Positions 30,582 through 41,264 of a stretch of DNA of 64,000 nt are shown here, piece by piece. Source of the DNA: Marinomonas rhodophyticola (lineage in GTDB: Bacteria; Pseudomonadota; Gammaproteobacteria; Pseudomonadales; Marinomonadaceae); the NCBI RefSeq assembly GCF_026113935.1, contig NZ_JAPEUL010000004.1, forward strand, positions 558,001 through 622,000, written 5' to 3'. A model generated the notes under the pieces. It did no database searches. It worked only from the letters and a program-made list of their open reading frames with translations, and was not told the origin of the DNA. The position numbers and the translations under genes are program-made. Position 1 is the first letter of the stretch. Each line of letters opens with the position of its first letter.

Positions 30582-30595
30582 GCGAAGGAGATGAC

Positions 30596-32002
30596 ATGAA
30601 ACCCTTTATGAACGAAGATTTTTTACTGACCAGCGAAACGGCGAGACGTTTGTATCATGAATACGCGGCTGACCAGCCAATTTACGACTATCACTGTCAC
30701 TTAAGCCCAAAAGAAATTGCTGAGAACCGCCAGTTTTCCGACCTAGGAGAAATCTGGCTAGAAGGCGATCACTATAAGTGGCGCGCTATGCGCACAGCGG
30801 GTATTGAAGAGCGCTTAGTAACAGGCAACGCCAGTTTTAAAGAAAAATACCAAGCGTGGGCGAAAACCGTCCCGCAATGTATTGGTAATCCAATTTACCA
30901 TTGGACACATCTAGAGCTGCGTCGTCCTTTTGGCATTAGCAATATCTTATTTTCACCTAAGACAGCGGATGCCATTTGGGATCAATGCAATGAAATGCTC
31001 CAACAGCCAGCGTTTTTTGCTCGCGGTATTATGGAGCAGATGAATGTCAAAATGGTTGGCACAACGGACGATCCAGCCGACAGCCTGGAGCATCATAAGT
31101 TTATTGCTAATGATTCCACGTTTGATATTGCCGTAACGCCTAGTTGGCGTCCTGATCGTGCTTTCAAGGTAGATCATGTTGGCTTTAAAGACTACATGGA
31201 AAAGTTAGGCAAAGCGGCCAACAAAAACATCACTTGTTATCGCGATTTAATCGATGCCTTAGCACAACGCCTTGACGTATTTGATGCGCACGGCTGTCGA
31301 AGTGCGGATCATGGTATTGAGATCATGCGCTTTGCGAAAGAGCCGAGTGAGGCGGATTTAGATGCTATCTTCCGTCAGCGTATGGATGACAAACCACTGA
31401 GCGAACTACAAATCGCCCAGTTTTCCGCGGCAGTACAAGTGTGGCTGGGCAAAGAATACACCAAGCGTGGTTGGGTGATGCAGTTGCACATTGGTGCCCG
31501 TCGTAACAATGCCACTCGTATGTTTAAGTTGGTCGGTGGTGATTCTGGGTTTGATTCCATGGATGACCGCGCTTTTGCAGAACCTTTGGCGGGTTTCTTA
31601 GATGCACTAGATCAAACTGATGAGCTGCCAAAAACCATCTTGTATTGCTTGAACCCTATGCATAACGAAATGCTTGCGACCATGATTGGCAACTTCCAAG
31701 GTGGTGGTGTGGCAGGCAAGGTGCAATTTGGCTCTGGCTGGTGGTTTAACGATCAGCTCGATGGTATGCAGCGCCAATTAACCAGTGTCGCGCAAATGGG
31801 GTTATTGAGCCAATTTGTGGGCATGCTAACTGATTCCCGTAGTTTCTTATCTTACACTCGCCACGAATATTTCCGTCGTTTGTTGTGCGAGATGATTGGT
31901 GGTTGGGTTGAACGAGGCGAAGCGCCAGCAGACATGGCGTTATTGGGCGAGATGGTAAAAGGGATTTGTTCGGAAAATGCCAAGAAGTACTTTGGTTTTT
32001 AA
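30596..32002 (+). CDS. uxaC: Glucuronate isomerase UxaC
   Basis: Converts D-glucuronate to D-fructuronate or D-galacturonate to D-tagaturonate. 468 residues, typical. The amidohydrolase-like N-terminus has the metal-binding HxH in [20 protein letters not shown]. Other conserved parts are [42 protein letters not shown] and the C-terminal [23 protein letters not shown] follows AAGGAG. Second enzyme of the uronate operon. Confidence 0.96.
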   Translation: MKPFMNEDFLLTSETARRLYHEYAADQPIYDYHCHLSPKEIAENRQFSDLGEIWLEGDHYKWRAMRTAGIEERLVTGNASFKEKYQAWAKTVPQCIGNPIYHWTHLELRRPFGISNILFSPKTADAIWDQCNEMLQQPAFFARGIMEQMNVKMVGTTDDPADSLEHHKFIANDSTFDIAVTPSWRPDRAFKVDHVGFKDYMEKLGKAANKNITCYRDLIDALAQRLDVFDAHGCRSADHGIEIMRFAKEPSEADLDAIFRQRMDDKPLSELQIAQFSAAVQVWLGKEYTKRGWVMQLHIGARRNNATRMFKLVGGDSGFDSMDDRAFAEPLAGFLDALDQTDELPKTILYCLNPMHNEMLATMIGNFQGGGVAGKVQFGSGWWFNDQLDGMQRQLTSVAQMGLLSQFVGMLTDSRSFLSYTRHEYFRRLLCEMIGGWVERGEAPADMALLGEMVKGICSENAKKYFGF

Positions 32003-32034
32003 GGTACTGGTCTCTAAAAACATAAGGAATCATC

Positions 32035-33529
32035 ATGATTAGCATAAAAACAACAAATACCTTATACGCACCAGAAATGGTGGATGTTGGCATTGTTCAT
32101 ATTGGATTGGGCGCTTTTCATCGTGCGCATCAAGCCGTTTATATAGAGAAAAATCTCAACCGAAATCAAGGTGGTAATTGGGGTATTTGTGCCGTGAATA
32201 TTCGCTCGAATAGCCAACTGGTTGACGAACTTAAAGCCAATGGCTGCCGCTACCATATTGCGGAATACCAAGACAGCCAGAATGTCGAATTGCGTGAAAT
32301 CAACGCGATTCGTGATGCCTTGTTTGCTGGGACAGATAAAGAGCCTTTGTTTGAAAAGCTGGTGTCGCCAAAGACCAAAATTGTAACGCTAACCGTTACT
32401 GAAAAAGGCTATTACCTAGCGCCCGCGGACAAAACATTGCGTCAGGATGATCCCAGTATTCAGCATGACATCCAGAACCCAACGACACCGAAAACGGCAC
32501 CTGTGGATCTTGGTTGAAGCCTTGTATCGCAGAAAAGAATTGAATCTACCGCCGTTTACTATTTTGTCTTGTGACAACATGCCGAATAACGGCAGTTTAA
32601 CGCGTCGTGCGGTCTGTGAGTTGGCATCTCATCGTTCAGCAGAGTTTGCTCAATGGATTGAAGGCAACGTGGCATTTCCAAGCTCCATGGTGGACAGAAT
32701 TGTGCCAGCCATGTCGGAGGTTTCCCGTGAGCGATTGCAGAAGGAGCTTAATTGTCACGATCAAAATGCCGTGATGTGTGAAGCCTTTAGTCAATGGGTA
32801 GTAGAAGATAATTTCCCGCAAGGTCGACCAGATTGGGAGCATGACGGCGTGCAAATGGTGAAAGACGTTCACCCGTTTGAAACCATGAAACTGCGCTTGT
32901 TAAACGGCAGTCACTCTTTGCTTGCTTATGTTGGGTTAGCGGCCAAATACAAAACCGTGGCGCAAGCGGTTGCGGATGAAAAGTTTGCCAACTTGATTTG
33001 TCACTATATGAGTTTTGAAGCGGCACCAACTTTGGATTTGCCTGAAAACGTACAGGTTCAAACCTATATTGACAGTTTAGTGAGCCGCTTTGCCAACGAC
33101 AGTTTGCAGCATCAGTTATCGCAAATTGCGATGGATGGATCGCAAAAAATTCCTCAGCGCTGGTTAAATGGTGCGGAAGAGCGTTTGGCGAATGATGCAA
33201 AACAGGGCGATCTAAATGCAACGGTGTTAGGTGTAGCGGCATGGCTATTTTATGTGCGCGGTGAAGACCTTGAAGGCAATCAACACAAGGTTGATGACCC
33301 CATGGCGCAAACATTAAGTGAGCTTCATGGTCGTTGTGCTGACCCTGAAAGCTTGGTGCGCGAAGCGCTAAAACTGAACGATATTTTTTCAACAACACTC
33401 AGTCAAAGCGAGATGTTTTCTCGTGCTGTATTGAATGCTTATCAAACAATTATTTCAAGCGGTGTTACAGAATGTCTGTTATTCAACAACAGACTATCAA
33501 ATAACAACACTGCGAATTTCGGAGGATAA
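32035..33529 (+). pseudogene. uxuB: Fructuronate reductase (mannitol dehydrogenase family) UxuB, frameshifted near 32504
   Basis: NADH-dependent reduction of D-fructuronate to D-mannonate. The N-terminal Rossmann part has VHIGLGAFHRAHQAVYIEKN and LTVTEKGYYL. After PTTPKTAP one extra T (CCTGTGGATC, about 32504) shifts the frame; removing it gives PGILVEALYRRKELNLPPFT, the family signature, and then SCDNMPNNGSLTRRAV. Repaired length is 497 residues. The catalytic-domain region PFETMKLRLLNGSHSLLAY is intact. A tagaturonate reductase cannot be strictly excluded, but linkage to uxuA favours UxuB. The stop is one base before uxuA. Confidence 0.9.
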
Positions 33530-33530
33530 A

Positions 33531-34706
33531 ATGGAACATACTTGGCGTTGGTTTGGACCAAACGACGAAACAACTTTGACGGATATTCGTCAAACTGGGG
33601 CAACGGGTGTCGTCACGGCTTTACATGAAATCCCCAATGGCGAAGTCTGGCCTGTGGAAGCGATTAAAGCGCGCAAAGCCATGATAGAAGCTCATTCATT
33701 ACGTTGGTCTGTCGTGGAAAGTGTCCCTGTCCATGAAGATATTAAAAAGCGTACAGGCAATTACAAAGAGTACATTCAAAACTACAAGCAAACTTTGCTG
33801 AATTTAGCTGAATGTGGCATCGACACTGTATGCTATAACTTTATGCCTGTACTGGATTGGACTCGTACCGATTTGGATTACGAATTACCAGATGGTTCTC
33901 GCGCTTTACGTTTTGACCAAACCGCTTTTGCTGCGTTTGAATTGTACATTCTAGAGCGCAAAGGCGCAGAATCTGAATACAGTGATGACGAGAAAGCCAG
34001 AGCAAAAGTGTTTCTAGAAAACCTAAAGCCAGAAGACAAAGACCGTTTGGTCGCGAATATTATTGCGGGTCTTCCAGGCTCAGAGGAAAGCTACACCCTA
34101 GAGCAGTTCCGTGAAAAATTGGATGAATACGCAGGTATCGACAAAGACAAGCTGCGTGAGCATCTAAAACTTTTCTTAGAAGAAATTGTACCTGCTGCTG
34201 AACAAGGTGGTTTGCGCTTGGCGATTCACCCTGACGATCCACCACGTCCGATTCTTGGCCTACCACGCGTGGTGTCTGTGAAAGACGATATTGATTGGCT
34301 GGTGACATCAGTGCCAAGCCCTGCAAATGGCATTACCTTATGTACAGGGTCTTACGGCGTTCGTGCAGACAATGACTTAGTGGACATGGTGAACCGTTTT
34401 GGATCACGTATCTTCTTTACTCACTTACGTTCAACTAAGCGTGAAGAGGTGGCTGGAAGCTTCCATGAAGCGTCTCACCTTGGTGGTGATGTGGACATGG
34501 TGGGCGTAGTTCGTGCGCTTCTTGTCGAAGAGAAAAAGCGTAATGACAACAATGCGCCGAGTTTGATTCCAATGCGACCAGATCATGGCCACCAAATTCT
34601 TAACGACCTAGAAAAAAATACTAAACCGGGTTATTCAAAACTGGGTCGAATGAAAGGTTTGGCGGAAGTTCGTGGCTTAGAACTGGGCTTAAAAAGCACA
34701 CTTTAA
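33531..34706 (+). CDS. uxuA: Mannonate dehydratase UxuA
   Basis: Dehydrates D-mannonate to 2-keto-3-deoxygluconate. 391 residues from ATG 33531 ([20 protein letters not shown]), directly after a GGAGG that overlaps the uxuB stop; the frame remains open further upstream but that part overlaps uxuB and is not conserved. Core motifs are [61 protein letters not shown] and [10 protein letters not shown], with the metal-binding His, Asp and Cys residues of the family. KdgK and Eda to finish the pathway are not in this window. Confidence 0.96.
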   Translation: MEHTWRWFGPNDETTLTDIRQTGATGVVTALHEIPNGEVWPVEAIKARKAMIEAHSLRWSVVESVPVHEDIKKRTGNYKEYIQNYKQTLLNLAECGIDTVCYNFMPVLDWTRTDLDYELPDGSRALRFDQTAFAAFELYILERKGAESEYSDDEKARAKVFLENLKPEDKDRLVANIIAGLPGSEESYTLEQFREKLDEYAGIDKDKLREHLKLFLEEIVPAAEQGGLRLAIHPDDPPRPILGLPRVVSVKDDIDWLVTSVPSPANGITLCTGSYGVRADNDLVDMVNRFGSRIFFTHLRSTKREEVAGSFHEASHLGGDVDMVGVVRALLVEEKKRNDNNAPSLIPMRPDHGHQILNDLEKNTKPGYSKLGRMKGLAEVRGLELGLKSTL

Positions 34707-34733
34707 TCTCGTTAATTATTTAGCTTAAATGCA

Positions 34734-34769
34734 AAAAATGCTTTTTGTCGATAGGTAAAAAGCATTTTT
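34734..34769 (+). terminator. Terminator after uxuA
   Basis: AAAAATGCTTTTT and its exact reverse complement (13 bp arms) enclose a 10-base loop and end in a T-run; the flanking A-run makes it work both ways. The remaining 280 bases to the chemoreceptor are AT-rich with no gene seen. Confidence 0.88.
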
Positions 34770-35051
34770 CTAAATTCTCCTCTATTAAATTCTTTAATAT
34801 CAATCATTTAATGCAACGAATAGTTGTGGCATTTCAATACTATTTTTAAAAGTGCATCTAAAAAGTATCAATAAGAGGTGGTTCTTGTATCTTTTCTAAG
34901 ACCTATTGAATACGGCCAGGTTAGACGATATTATCCGCGAGAATTTCATTGTAACAAAATGTAAATTTATATGGGGATGTAAATTTAAACATTTTATTCT
35001 TTGAAATGAGTCTATGGAAAAAATATTCTAATAATGGAGTGTAAATATATA

Positions 35052-36671
35052 ATGAAGAACGTTAAGCTAAGTGTTTTGCTTTTTTCTAGTTATGGTCTGA
35101 TTGTCTTTGGTCTTATAGTAATTCTGATATTTTCTTTTACTCGCATGAGTATCATTAATGATCAATCCACCATTATTTCAGAGAATTGGCTACCCTCAGT
35201 TAAAGCTATAGAAAACATAAAGGCTCAAATAGCGGATTTTCGTAATACTGAAGCAGTACATATTTTAAATGATGATCCACAACGTAAAACTATGCTTGAA
35301 AGCATGGCTGATAAAAGAAAAAAATCTATAGAAGATAGCATTCAGAAGTATAAAAGCCTCATTTCCTCATCTGAAGAAAGAAAACTATTAAGTGACTTTG
35401 AAATACAGTACCAAGAGTATTTAAACATACAGAAAGAAATTTTTCGGATGTCACATATAGGAGACTTAGTCGCAGCTCGAACGTTGTTTGGTACGTCAAG
35501 CTTAGATATCTACCGTAATTATATTGTTATTTTAGATAAAATTTCAGACGTAAATAGCGAAGGAGCTATGTTGGCCAGTGAAAATGGTGATGTTGTTTAT
35601 CAAGAGTCGACTTCTGTACTTAGTATCGTTGCAGTCACTGTTATTGTCGCTGTGCTTATTATTGCATTTTATATTACACGTACATTAACTCAGCAAGTTG
35701 CTTATATTCAAAATGCCATGACACATTTATCGGGTGGTGACTTGAGCTTCCGTTTAGAAAATGTTTCCCGTAATGAGTTAGGTATCTTAGCTGGCCACTT
35801 CAATAAAACAGTTGAGCAACTCTCAGAAACGGTAAATGAGATTCAAGAAGCCGCGACTCAACTGGCTTCTACTTCGGAAGAGTTAAGTGTTGTCACGGAA
35901 AAATCGACACAAGATATGCATCTGCAGAATGAGCAGTTAGAATTAGCCGTTTCGGCTGTTACTGAAATGACATCAGCCGTTGAAGATGTAGCGCGTAATG
36001 CAGTCGCTACTTCAAAAGATTCAGATATTGCTGATGAACGCGCTGAATTAGGTCGTGATCAGGTCCAACAAACCATAAAAACCATTCAGTCTCTATTGAC
36101 AGAGTTGAAGATTACGACTCAAGGTATTAATGATCTAGCAGGGCAAGTGAGCAGTATTGGCTCAGTGTTAGATGTAATCCGCGGTATCGCCGATCAAACG
36201 AACTTGTTGGCATTAAACGCAGCGATCGAAGCGGCTCGAGCGGGTGAAACAGGACGAGGTTTTGCTGTTGTGGCTGACGAAGTGCGTGCATTGGCACATC
36301 GTACTCAAGAGTCTACAAAGGATATTGAAGCAATGATTCAATCAGTGCAAACTGGCACTGATCTTGCCGTAAGTTCTATGCAGCGTAGTCATGACAAAGC
36401 CAACGCGACATTGGATATAGCGAATTTGTCTGGAGAAGCGCTTAAATCGATTGCAGACTCTGTATCACGTATTAATGATCAAAACATTGCCATTGCGAGT
36501 TCTGCCGAAGAACAAGCTCTTGTTGCGCGTGAAGTGGATAAAAACTTATTAATTATTCGTGATATTGCAAATGAGGCTGTAGCTGGAGCGAATCAATCCA
36601 GTGCAGCGAGTTTAGATCTTGCTAGATTGGCCGTAAATTTAAATAGTTTAACGAATCGCTTTAAGCTTTAG
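35052..36671 (+). CDS. Methyl-accepting chemotaxis protein
   Basis: About 539 residues from ATG 35052 ([20 protein letters not shown]); ATG 35034 six codons earlier contains the GGAG that probably serves as ribosome site. Membrane helix near 8-28, a periplasmic four-helix-bundle sensor of about 160 residues, a second helix ([20 protein letters not shown]), a HAMP domain ([20 protein letters not shown]) and a signalling domain with the invariant hairpin tip [19 protein letters not shown] and [20 protein letters not shown]. The ligand is unknown; location after the uronate operon might suggest a sugar acid but it is separately terminated. No C-terminal CheR-docking pentapeptide is seen. Confidence 0.95.
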   Translation: MKNVKLSVLLFSSYGLIVFGLIVILIFSFTRMSIINDQSTIISENWLPSVKAIENIKAQIADFRNTEAVHILNDDPQRKTMLESMADKRKKSIEDSIQKYKSLISSSEERKLLSDFEIQYQEYLNIQKEIFRMSHIGDLVAARTLFGTSSLDIYRNYIVILDKISDVNSEGAMLASENGDVVYQESTSVLSIVAVTVIVAVLIIAFYITRTLTQQVAYIQNAMTHLSGGDLSFRLENVSRNELGILAGHFNKTVEQLSETVNEIQEAATQLASTSEELSVVTEKSTQDMHLQNEQLELAVSAVTEMTSAVEDVARNAVATSKDSDIADERAELGRDQVQQTIKTIQSLLTELKITTQGINDLAGQVSSIGSVLDVIRGIADQTNLLALNAAIEAARAGETGRGFAVVADEVRALAHRTQESTKDIEAMIQSVQTGTDLAVSSMQRSHDKANATLDIANLSGEALKSIADSVSRINDQNIAIASSAEEQALVAREVDKNLLIIRDIANEAVAGANQSSAASLDLARLAVNLNSLTNRFKL

Positions 36672-36745
36672 TTTAACTTTATTTATATAAGTAGAGTTTT
36701 AAAAACAAAAGCTGACTTTACAGTAAGTAGTTAAGAAATAATGAT

Positions 36746-36778
36746 AAGAGTGAGTGGTTATCCTACTTGCTCTTTTTT
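36746..36778 (+). terminator. Terminator after the chemoreceptor gene
   Basis: AAGAGTGAGT pairs with ACTTGCTCTT (two G-U pairs) around a 9-base loop and is followed by Ts. The rest of the 310-base gap to apbE is AT-rich and shows no gene. Confidence 0.8.
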
Positions 36779-36981
36779 AATTAACTTTTTTCTAAGGAAT
36801 ATAATTATTCCAGCATGTAGGTTTGGGCTGGGTGATTGATTTCTAATATTTTATTTTAATCAATGGTCTATTTTTGGGAATAATTCGATTTTTTATGGTT
36901 TATTAGTACGAAAAAAATTAAGTAAGATAATAAAAAAGACCAAATAACATTGCTACCCAGTCTTTTTTATAAAATAACGAA

Positions 36982-38047
36982 TTAATCAAATTCAACTTTG
37001 TCTGTTTTTAGCATGGCGGTGCTGCTGGAATCGATTAATTTATCTTGTTTTCTTTCGATGAAGAAGACTTCTAAGTTTTCGTTTTTGGCGATTTTAGCGC
37101 CTTCATCAAGGCCAAGGCATAACATAGCTGTTGCCCATGCGTCGCTGACTCTACCATCGGTTCCAAAGACAGATGCTGAGACAAGATCATGTTTAATCGG
37201 TTTACCTGTGCTTGGATTAATAATATGGGAGTACTCCACGCCGTTATCGTCAAAGTGGCGATTATAAGTCCCAGAGGTATCTAGCGTAATGCCTTGGTAG
37301 TTGGTTACTGTCATGATTTTATGGATTTTAGGTAGGCCATCTTTTGACGGAATGGGTTGCTGAATGGCGATGCGCCATTCATCACCATTTGGTTTGTGTC
37401 CTTTGACTTTCATATCACCACCAAATTGCACCATATAATTCTGAAAGCCTTTCGATTCGAGTACTTCGCTCAGCTTACCAATGGTATAGCCTTCACCCAT
37501 GGAAGAAAAATCAAGTTGTAAAAATGGTCGAGTTTTACGAATACGGTTGTTTTTATCATCTACTTCAATTTTATCTATCCCCAACTCAGCTTTGACCATT
37601 GCCAGTTCTTCGTTTGTTGGAACGTGAAGCGTGGCCTTTTTAAAGCCCCATAAATCAAACAGAGGACCAACCGTTGGGTCATAACAACCTGCCGAGCGAT
37701 TGTGGATTTCTTTAGATATCTTGATTAAGTCGATAAAGTCTTGCGAAGCAGGTTGCCATGCCATAGAGGGGCTGGTATTGAATTCAGAGATGTAGGAATC
37801 TGGACGATAGGTGGAGAGGCTCTTTGTCAATTTGCGCAAGAGTAGTGTCAAACTCTGTTTGTACCTCACTAACAGGGGGTGCATCTTCCGCCCAGAATAG
37901 AATCTGGTACGTTGTGCCTTGTGCATAGCCTTCAATGCTTTCTATTTTGGGTGGTTCACTGCATCCCGTTAGAAATGCAGTCATAAATAAGGCGCAGATT
38001 CCTCCTAAGGAAATGCGGTTAAAACGGTACTTTATGAATTTAGTCAT
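36982..38047 (-). pseudogene. apbE: FAD:protein FMN transferase ApbE (lipoprotein), frameshifted near 37822
   Basis: Attaches FMN covalently to Thr of redox proteins such as the Nqr/Rnf subunits, at the periplasmic side. Signal peptide with lipobox FLTGC, lipidated Cys 29, then EGYAQGTTYQILFW. One extra base near 37822 interrupts TLAQIDKSLSTYRPDSYISE; removing it yields 354 residues. Conserved family parts are LDFSSMGEGYTIGKLSEVLE, YMVQFGGDMKVKG, YSHIINPSTGKPI and the metal/FAD region VSDAWATAMLCLG. It stands alone. Confidence 0.92.
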
Positions 38048-38223
38048 GCATTTAAGCCTTGTGAAAAATGAGACTCAGCAATTCTACCAGTCGTTTAGGA
38101 TGAACTCTATCTAAGCTCTTATCATCCACACTAATGTGCATTTTTAGTGATCTCTCCTCCACTATTTTCAATGGGATACATTATTTTTGAATTGGTCTGT
38201 CGCGCGGATCTTGGTGGAATGCC

Positions 38224-38256
38224 ACAATGGCAAGCTCTTAAGGAACTTGCCATTGT
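38224..38256. terminator. 11 bp-arm hairpin between apbE and the ABC operon
   Basis: ACAATGGCAAG at 38224-38234 and its exact reverse complement at 38246-38256 surround an 11-base loop. On the minus strand it follows the ATPase-gene stop at 38270 by 13 bases, so it probably ends the ABC operon, although no T-run follows. Confidence 0.6.
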
Positions 38257-38269
38257 TCATAATGATTCG

Positions 38270-39376
38270 TTACTTGAGAATATTTTTAGGTGTGTACATC
38301 GATAATCCTGATTGATCACTGAACAGGTGCAGGCGAGATTCATCAATATAGAAATTGGCCACTTCGTCTTCGGTTACTATGTGGCTTGATGGTGCTTCAA
38401 CGGTAATCTGACTATCCCCTAACCGACTTGTCAGCTGTATGGTTGAACCAAGCAGTTCTAAGTTCTCGACTGTGCCTTTGATGACCAATGGATTGGTAAG
38501 CAAATCTGGCGTGATGTGAATGTCGCAAGGGCGAATTCCAAGGGACGCTTTTGTGTCAGTTTGGTTGTCGTCAACATCGCCGAGTAAGTTGAGTTTTTGT
38601 CCTGCAAGATCAACATGCCAGCCTTGCTCTTTGCTTAAATCAACTGGAATAAAGTTCATGGCTGGACTGCCAATAAACCCTGCGACAAACTTATTTGCAG
38701 GGGAGTGATAGATCTCCCTTGGCGTACCAACTTGTTCGACTTTGCCATCGCGCAATATCACGATACGGTCAGCCAGCGTCATGGCTTCCACTTGATCGTG
38801 TGTCACATAGATGGTGGTTTTCTGCATTTTCTTATGCAGCGTTTTGATCTCGGTACGCATTGAATTACGCAGTTTGGCATCAAGGTTAGAGAGCGGCTCA
38901 TCGAATAAAAATACCTCTGGTGTTCGCACCATAGCGCGTCCCATTGCCACACGCTGACGTTGCCCACCAGATAGTGCTCTAGGTTTGCGATCCAGTAACG
39001 GCGTCAGTTGCAGCATGTCAGCGACGGGTCGTACTTTTTCTTCTATTTCCGTTTTGTTTAATCCAGCGAGTTTCAGTGCAAAGGCAATGTTTTGATACAC
39101 CGTCATGTGCGGATAAAGCGCATAGCTTTGGAAGACCATGGCTATGTCTCGTTCAATGGGTTCAAGCTCATTAACGACTTTGTTATTGATAAGAATGTCG
39201 CCACCGGAAATGTCTTCTAGGCCAGCTAGCATGCGCAATGTCGTTGATTTGCCGCACCCAGATGGACCCAAAAAGACAATAAATTCGCCGTCATTAATTT
39301 TTAGGTTAAAGTCTTTAACTGTGTGTACATTGCCTGGGTAAATTTTTTCAATATGTTTAAATTCAACAGAAGCCAC
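38270..39376 (-). CDS. Sugar ABC transporter ATP-binding protein (MalK/UgpC/MsmK type)
   Basis: 368 residues from GTG 39376 (preceded by AAGGAAG). Walker A GPSGCGKST, Q-loop MVFQSYALYPHM, signature [17 protein letters not shown], Walker B VFLFDEPLSNLD, H-loop [16 protein letters not shown]. The C-terminal regulatory OB folds of about 130 residues contain VAGFIGSPAMNF and LGIRPCDIHI. It powers the importer formed by the two permeases and binding protein transcribed just upstream on the same strand. Confidence 0.95.
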   Translation of the reverse strand: MASVEFKHIEKIYPGNVHTVKDFNLKINDGEFIVFLGPSGCGKSTTLRMLAGLEDISGGDILINNKVVNELEPIERDIAMVFQSYALYPHMTVYQNIAFALKLAGLNKTEIEEKVRPVADMLQLTPLLDRKPRALSGGQRQRVAMGRAMVRTPEVFLFDEPLSNLDAKLRNSMRTEIKTLHKKMQKTTIYVTHDQVEAMTLADRIVILRDGKVEQVGTPREIYHSPANKFVAGFIGSPAMNFIPVDLSKEQGWHVDLAGQKLNLLGDVDDNQTDTKASLGIRPCDIHITPDLLTNPLVIKGTVENLELLGSTIQLTSRLGDSQITVEAPSSHIVTEDEVANFYIDESRLHLFSDQSGLSMYTPKNILK

Positions 39377-39408
39377 GGGATTCTTCCTTATTATTCTATT
39401 TAATTGGG

Positions 39409-40236
39409 TTAGCCTTTTACGGCACCACCGGTTAAGCCTTCAACAATGTATTTTTGCGCAAACAAGAAAAATACGATGGCAGGGGTGATGGTGACGGTGA
39501 CATAGGCCAGTATGCGGTTCCATTCAATGCCATATTCGCCACGGTATTGCATGATGCCGAGAGTCCATGGGTATTGTTGTTCAGTGTTCAACACCAGCAA
39601 TGGCAGCAAGTAGTTGTTCCAGCTTGCGACCAAGACAAAGACACCGACGGTAGCGAGTATGGGGGTGGATAACGGCAAAATGACATGCCAGTAAAACTTG
39701 ATGTAGCTGCAGCCATCAACACGTGCAGCGTCAAAGAGTTCAGAAGGTAACTGCTCAAAAAAGGTTCGGAATAACAGAATGCTAAAACCCAAACCAAAAG
39801 CCACTTGTGGAATGACCACACCCGATAGGCTATCAAGTAAGCCAAGATCTCGAATCTTTAAGAACAGTGGCAAAATCGCGGCAGCCGCAGGAAACATCAT
39901 GCCAATTAAAAAATAGTTATAAATGTATTTGTAGCCAGCGAACTTGATATGAGAAAAAGTAAACGCGGTCATAGTACCGATGATTAAGGTGAGTACGACC
40001 GAGAAAAACGCAATAATCAGAGAGTTTTTCATCAGAGACCAAATAGAGCCATCGGCAAACACTTGTGCGTAATACTCAAACTCCCAAACATCAGGTAAGC
40101 CGAATGGATTGGTTCGTAACTCCCCTAAGCTTTTAAATCCACCAAGCACGGTGGCAAACATGGGAACTAAAACAAAACCGGCGACAAGTATGAGGAAGAT
40201 GTATTTCCCCCAAGGCATTTTTTGTATTGCTAACAT
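39409..40236 (-). CDS. Sugar ABC transporter permease (MalG type)
   Basis: 275 residues, six membrane helices. The ATPase-contact loop is ELFDAARVDGCSYIKFYWHV then ILPLSTPIL, and the C-terminus ends in FFLFAQKYIVEGLTGGAVKG, typical of the MalG class. ATG 40236 follows AAGGAG. It partners with the MalF-type permease 12 bases upstream. Confidence 0.94.
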   Translation of the reverse strand: MLAIQKMPWGKYIFLILVAGFVLVPMFATVLGGFKSLGELRTNPFGLPDVWEFEYYAQVFADGSIWSLMKNSLIIAFFSVVLTLIIGTMTAFTFSHIKFAGYKYIYNYFLIGMMFPAAAAILPLFLKIRDLGLLDSLSGVVIPQVAFGLGFSILLFRTFFEQLPSELFDAARVDGCSYIKFYWHVILPLSTPILATVGVFVLVASWNNYLLPLLVLNTEQQYPWTLGIMQYRGEYGIEWNRILAYVTVTITPAIVFFLFAQKYIVEGLTGGAVKG

Positions 40237-40247
40237 AAGTCGCTCCT

Positions 40248-41195
40248 TTATTTTTTATCTTTCATAATGGTGCTTTGGTATGTGAACGCAAAAATCACAC
40301 AGCAAATAAACAGCACTACACCCACCGCACTGCCAAACCCTACATTCATTCTAGTGATGCCAAATGAATACAAATAAGACACCAAGGTATGAGTGCTGTG
40401 GGACGGCCCGCCTCCAGTGAGAGGCATAATGAGATCGAAAGTTTGCAGTGCTCCTAATATACTGAAAAAGATGGAGATGCTGATTCCTGACATGATCAGA
40501 GGGATCTTCACGTACCAAATGGCCTGAAAGCGACTGGCACCATCGAGTTTACTGGCTTCGATTAAATCTTTGGGAACGCCTTGCAAGGCGGCAATGTAAA
40601 TCATCATGTGGAAGCCGAAATACTTCCAAACTAGCACAACAAGAATGGCCACAAAGGCCCAGTTTTTATCGGCCAATATGTACCAAGAATCGGTATTTAA
40701 TGCTTCTGTAAATCTTGCCATTACACCGTAATCACCGTCGAACACAAAACGCCAAATAAGACCTGCCGCCACTTCTGCCAAAATATAAGGCAAGAAGAAA
40801 ATGAGTCGGAATAGGCTGTTACTCCAGCTTTTTTATAAATGGATAGGGCAATAATGAGAGCCAAAGGCAACTGAATCACCAAAGAAATAACAATGATCTT
40901 GAGTGTGTTCCATACTGCAGTGTCGAACGCACTGTGATTAAAAAGACGTACATAATTACTAAATTCTACCCATTGGCTAGGCTCTCCATAGCCATTCCAA
41001 CGGAATAGGCTGTAATAACCGGCTTCACCAATAGGCAACATAACGAAAACGGTAAACAGCAATAGAGCGAGGTGGCAAAAATATAACCAAGGTTAGTAAG
41101 CGGTTACCGTGATTGTTTTTTTTGAACCAGCGGGAAATGTTTTGTTTTGAAGACGTATTGGGGTGCTTCTCAATGGTGGTGACATCGTTACTCAT
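40248..41195 (-). pseudogene. Sugar ABC transporter permease (MalF type), two compensating frameshifts
   Basis: Start ATG 41195 (MSNDVTTIEKHPNTSSKQNI, a hydrophilic N-terminal tail). An extra G at plus 41069 interrupts VIFLPPALLLFTVFVMLPIG and a missing base in the T-run 40829-40834 interrupts ALSIYKKSWSNSLFRLIFFL. With both corrected it is 315 residues with six membrane helices and the coupling loop DLIEASKLDGASRFQAIWYV then KIPLI. The pair of lesions, one insertion and one deletion in a homopolymer, looks like sequence error. Confidence 0.9.
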
Positions 41196-41264
41196 AGCAA
41201 GCCTCGTGAAGATAAAAACAGCCAACCTGCGTTGGCTGTATGGATGATTAAAGCTTATTCAGCG

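Noticed and set aside
33435..33530. Extended N-terminus of UxuA
   Set aside because: It overlaps the 3' end of uxuB in another frame, and ATG 33531 has a perfect GGAGG.
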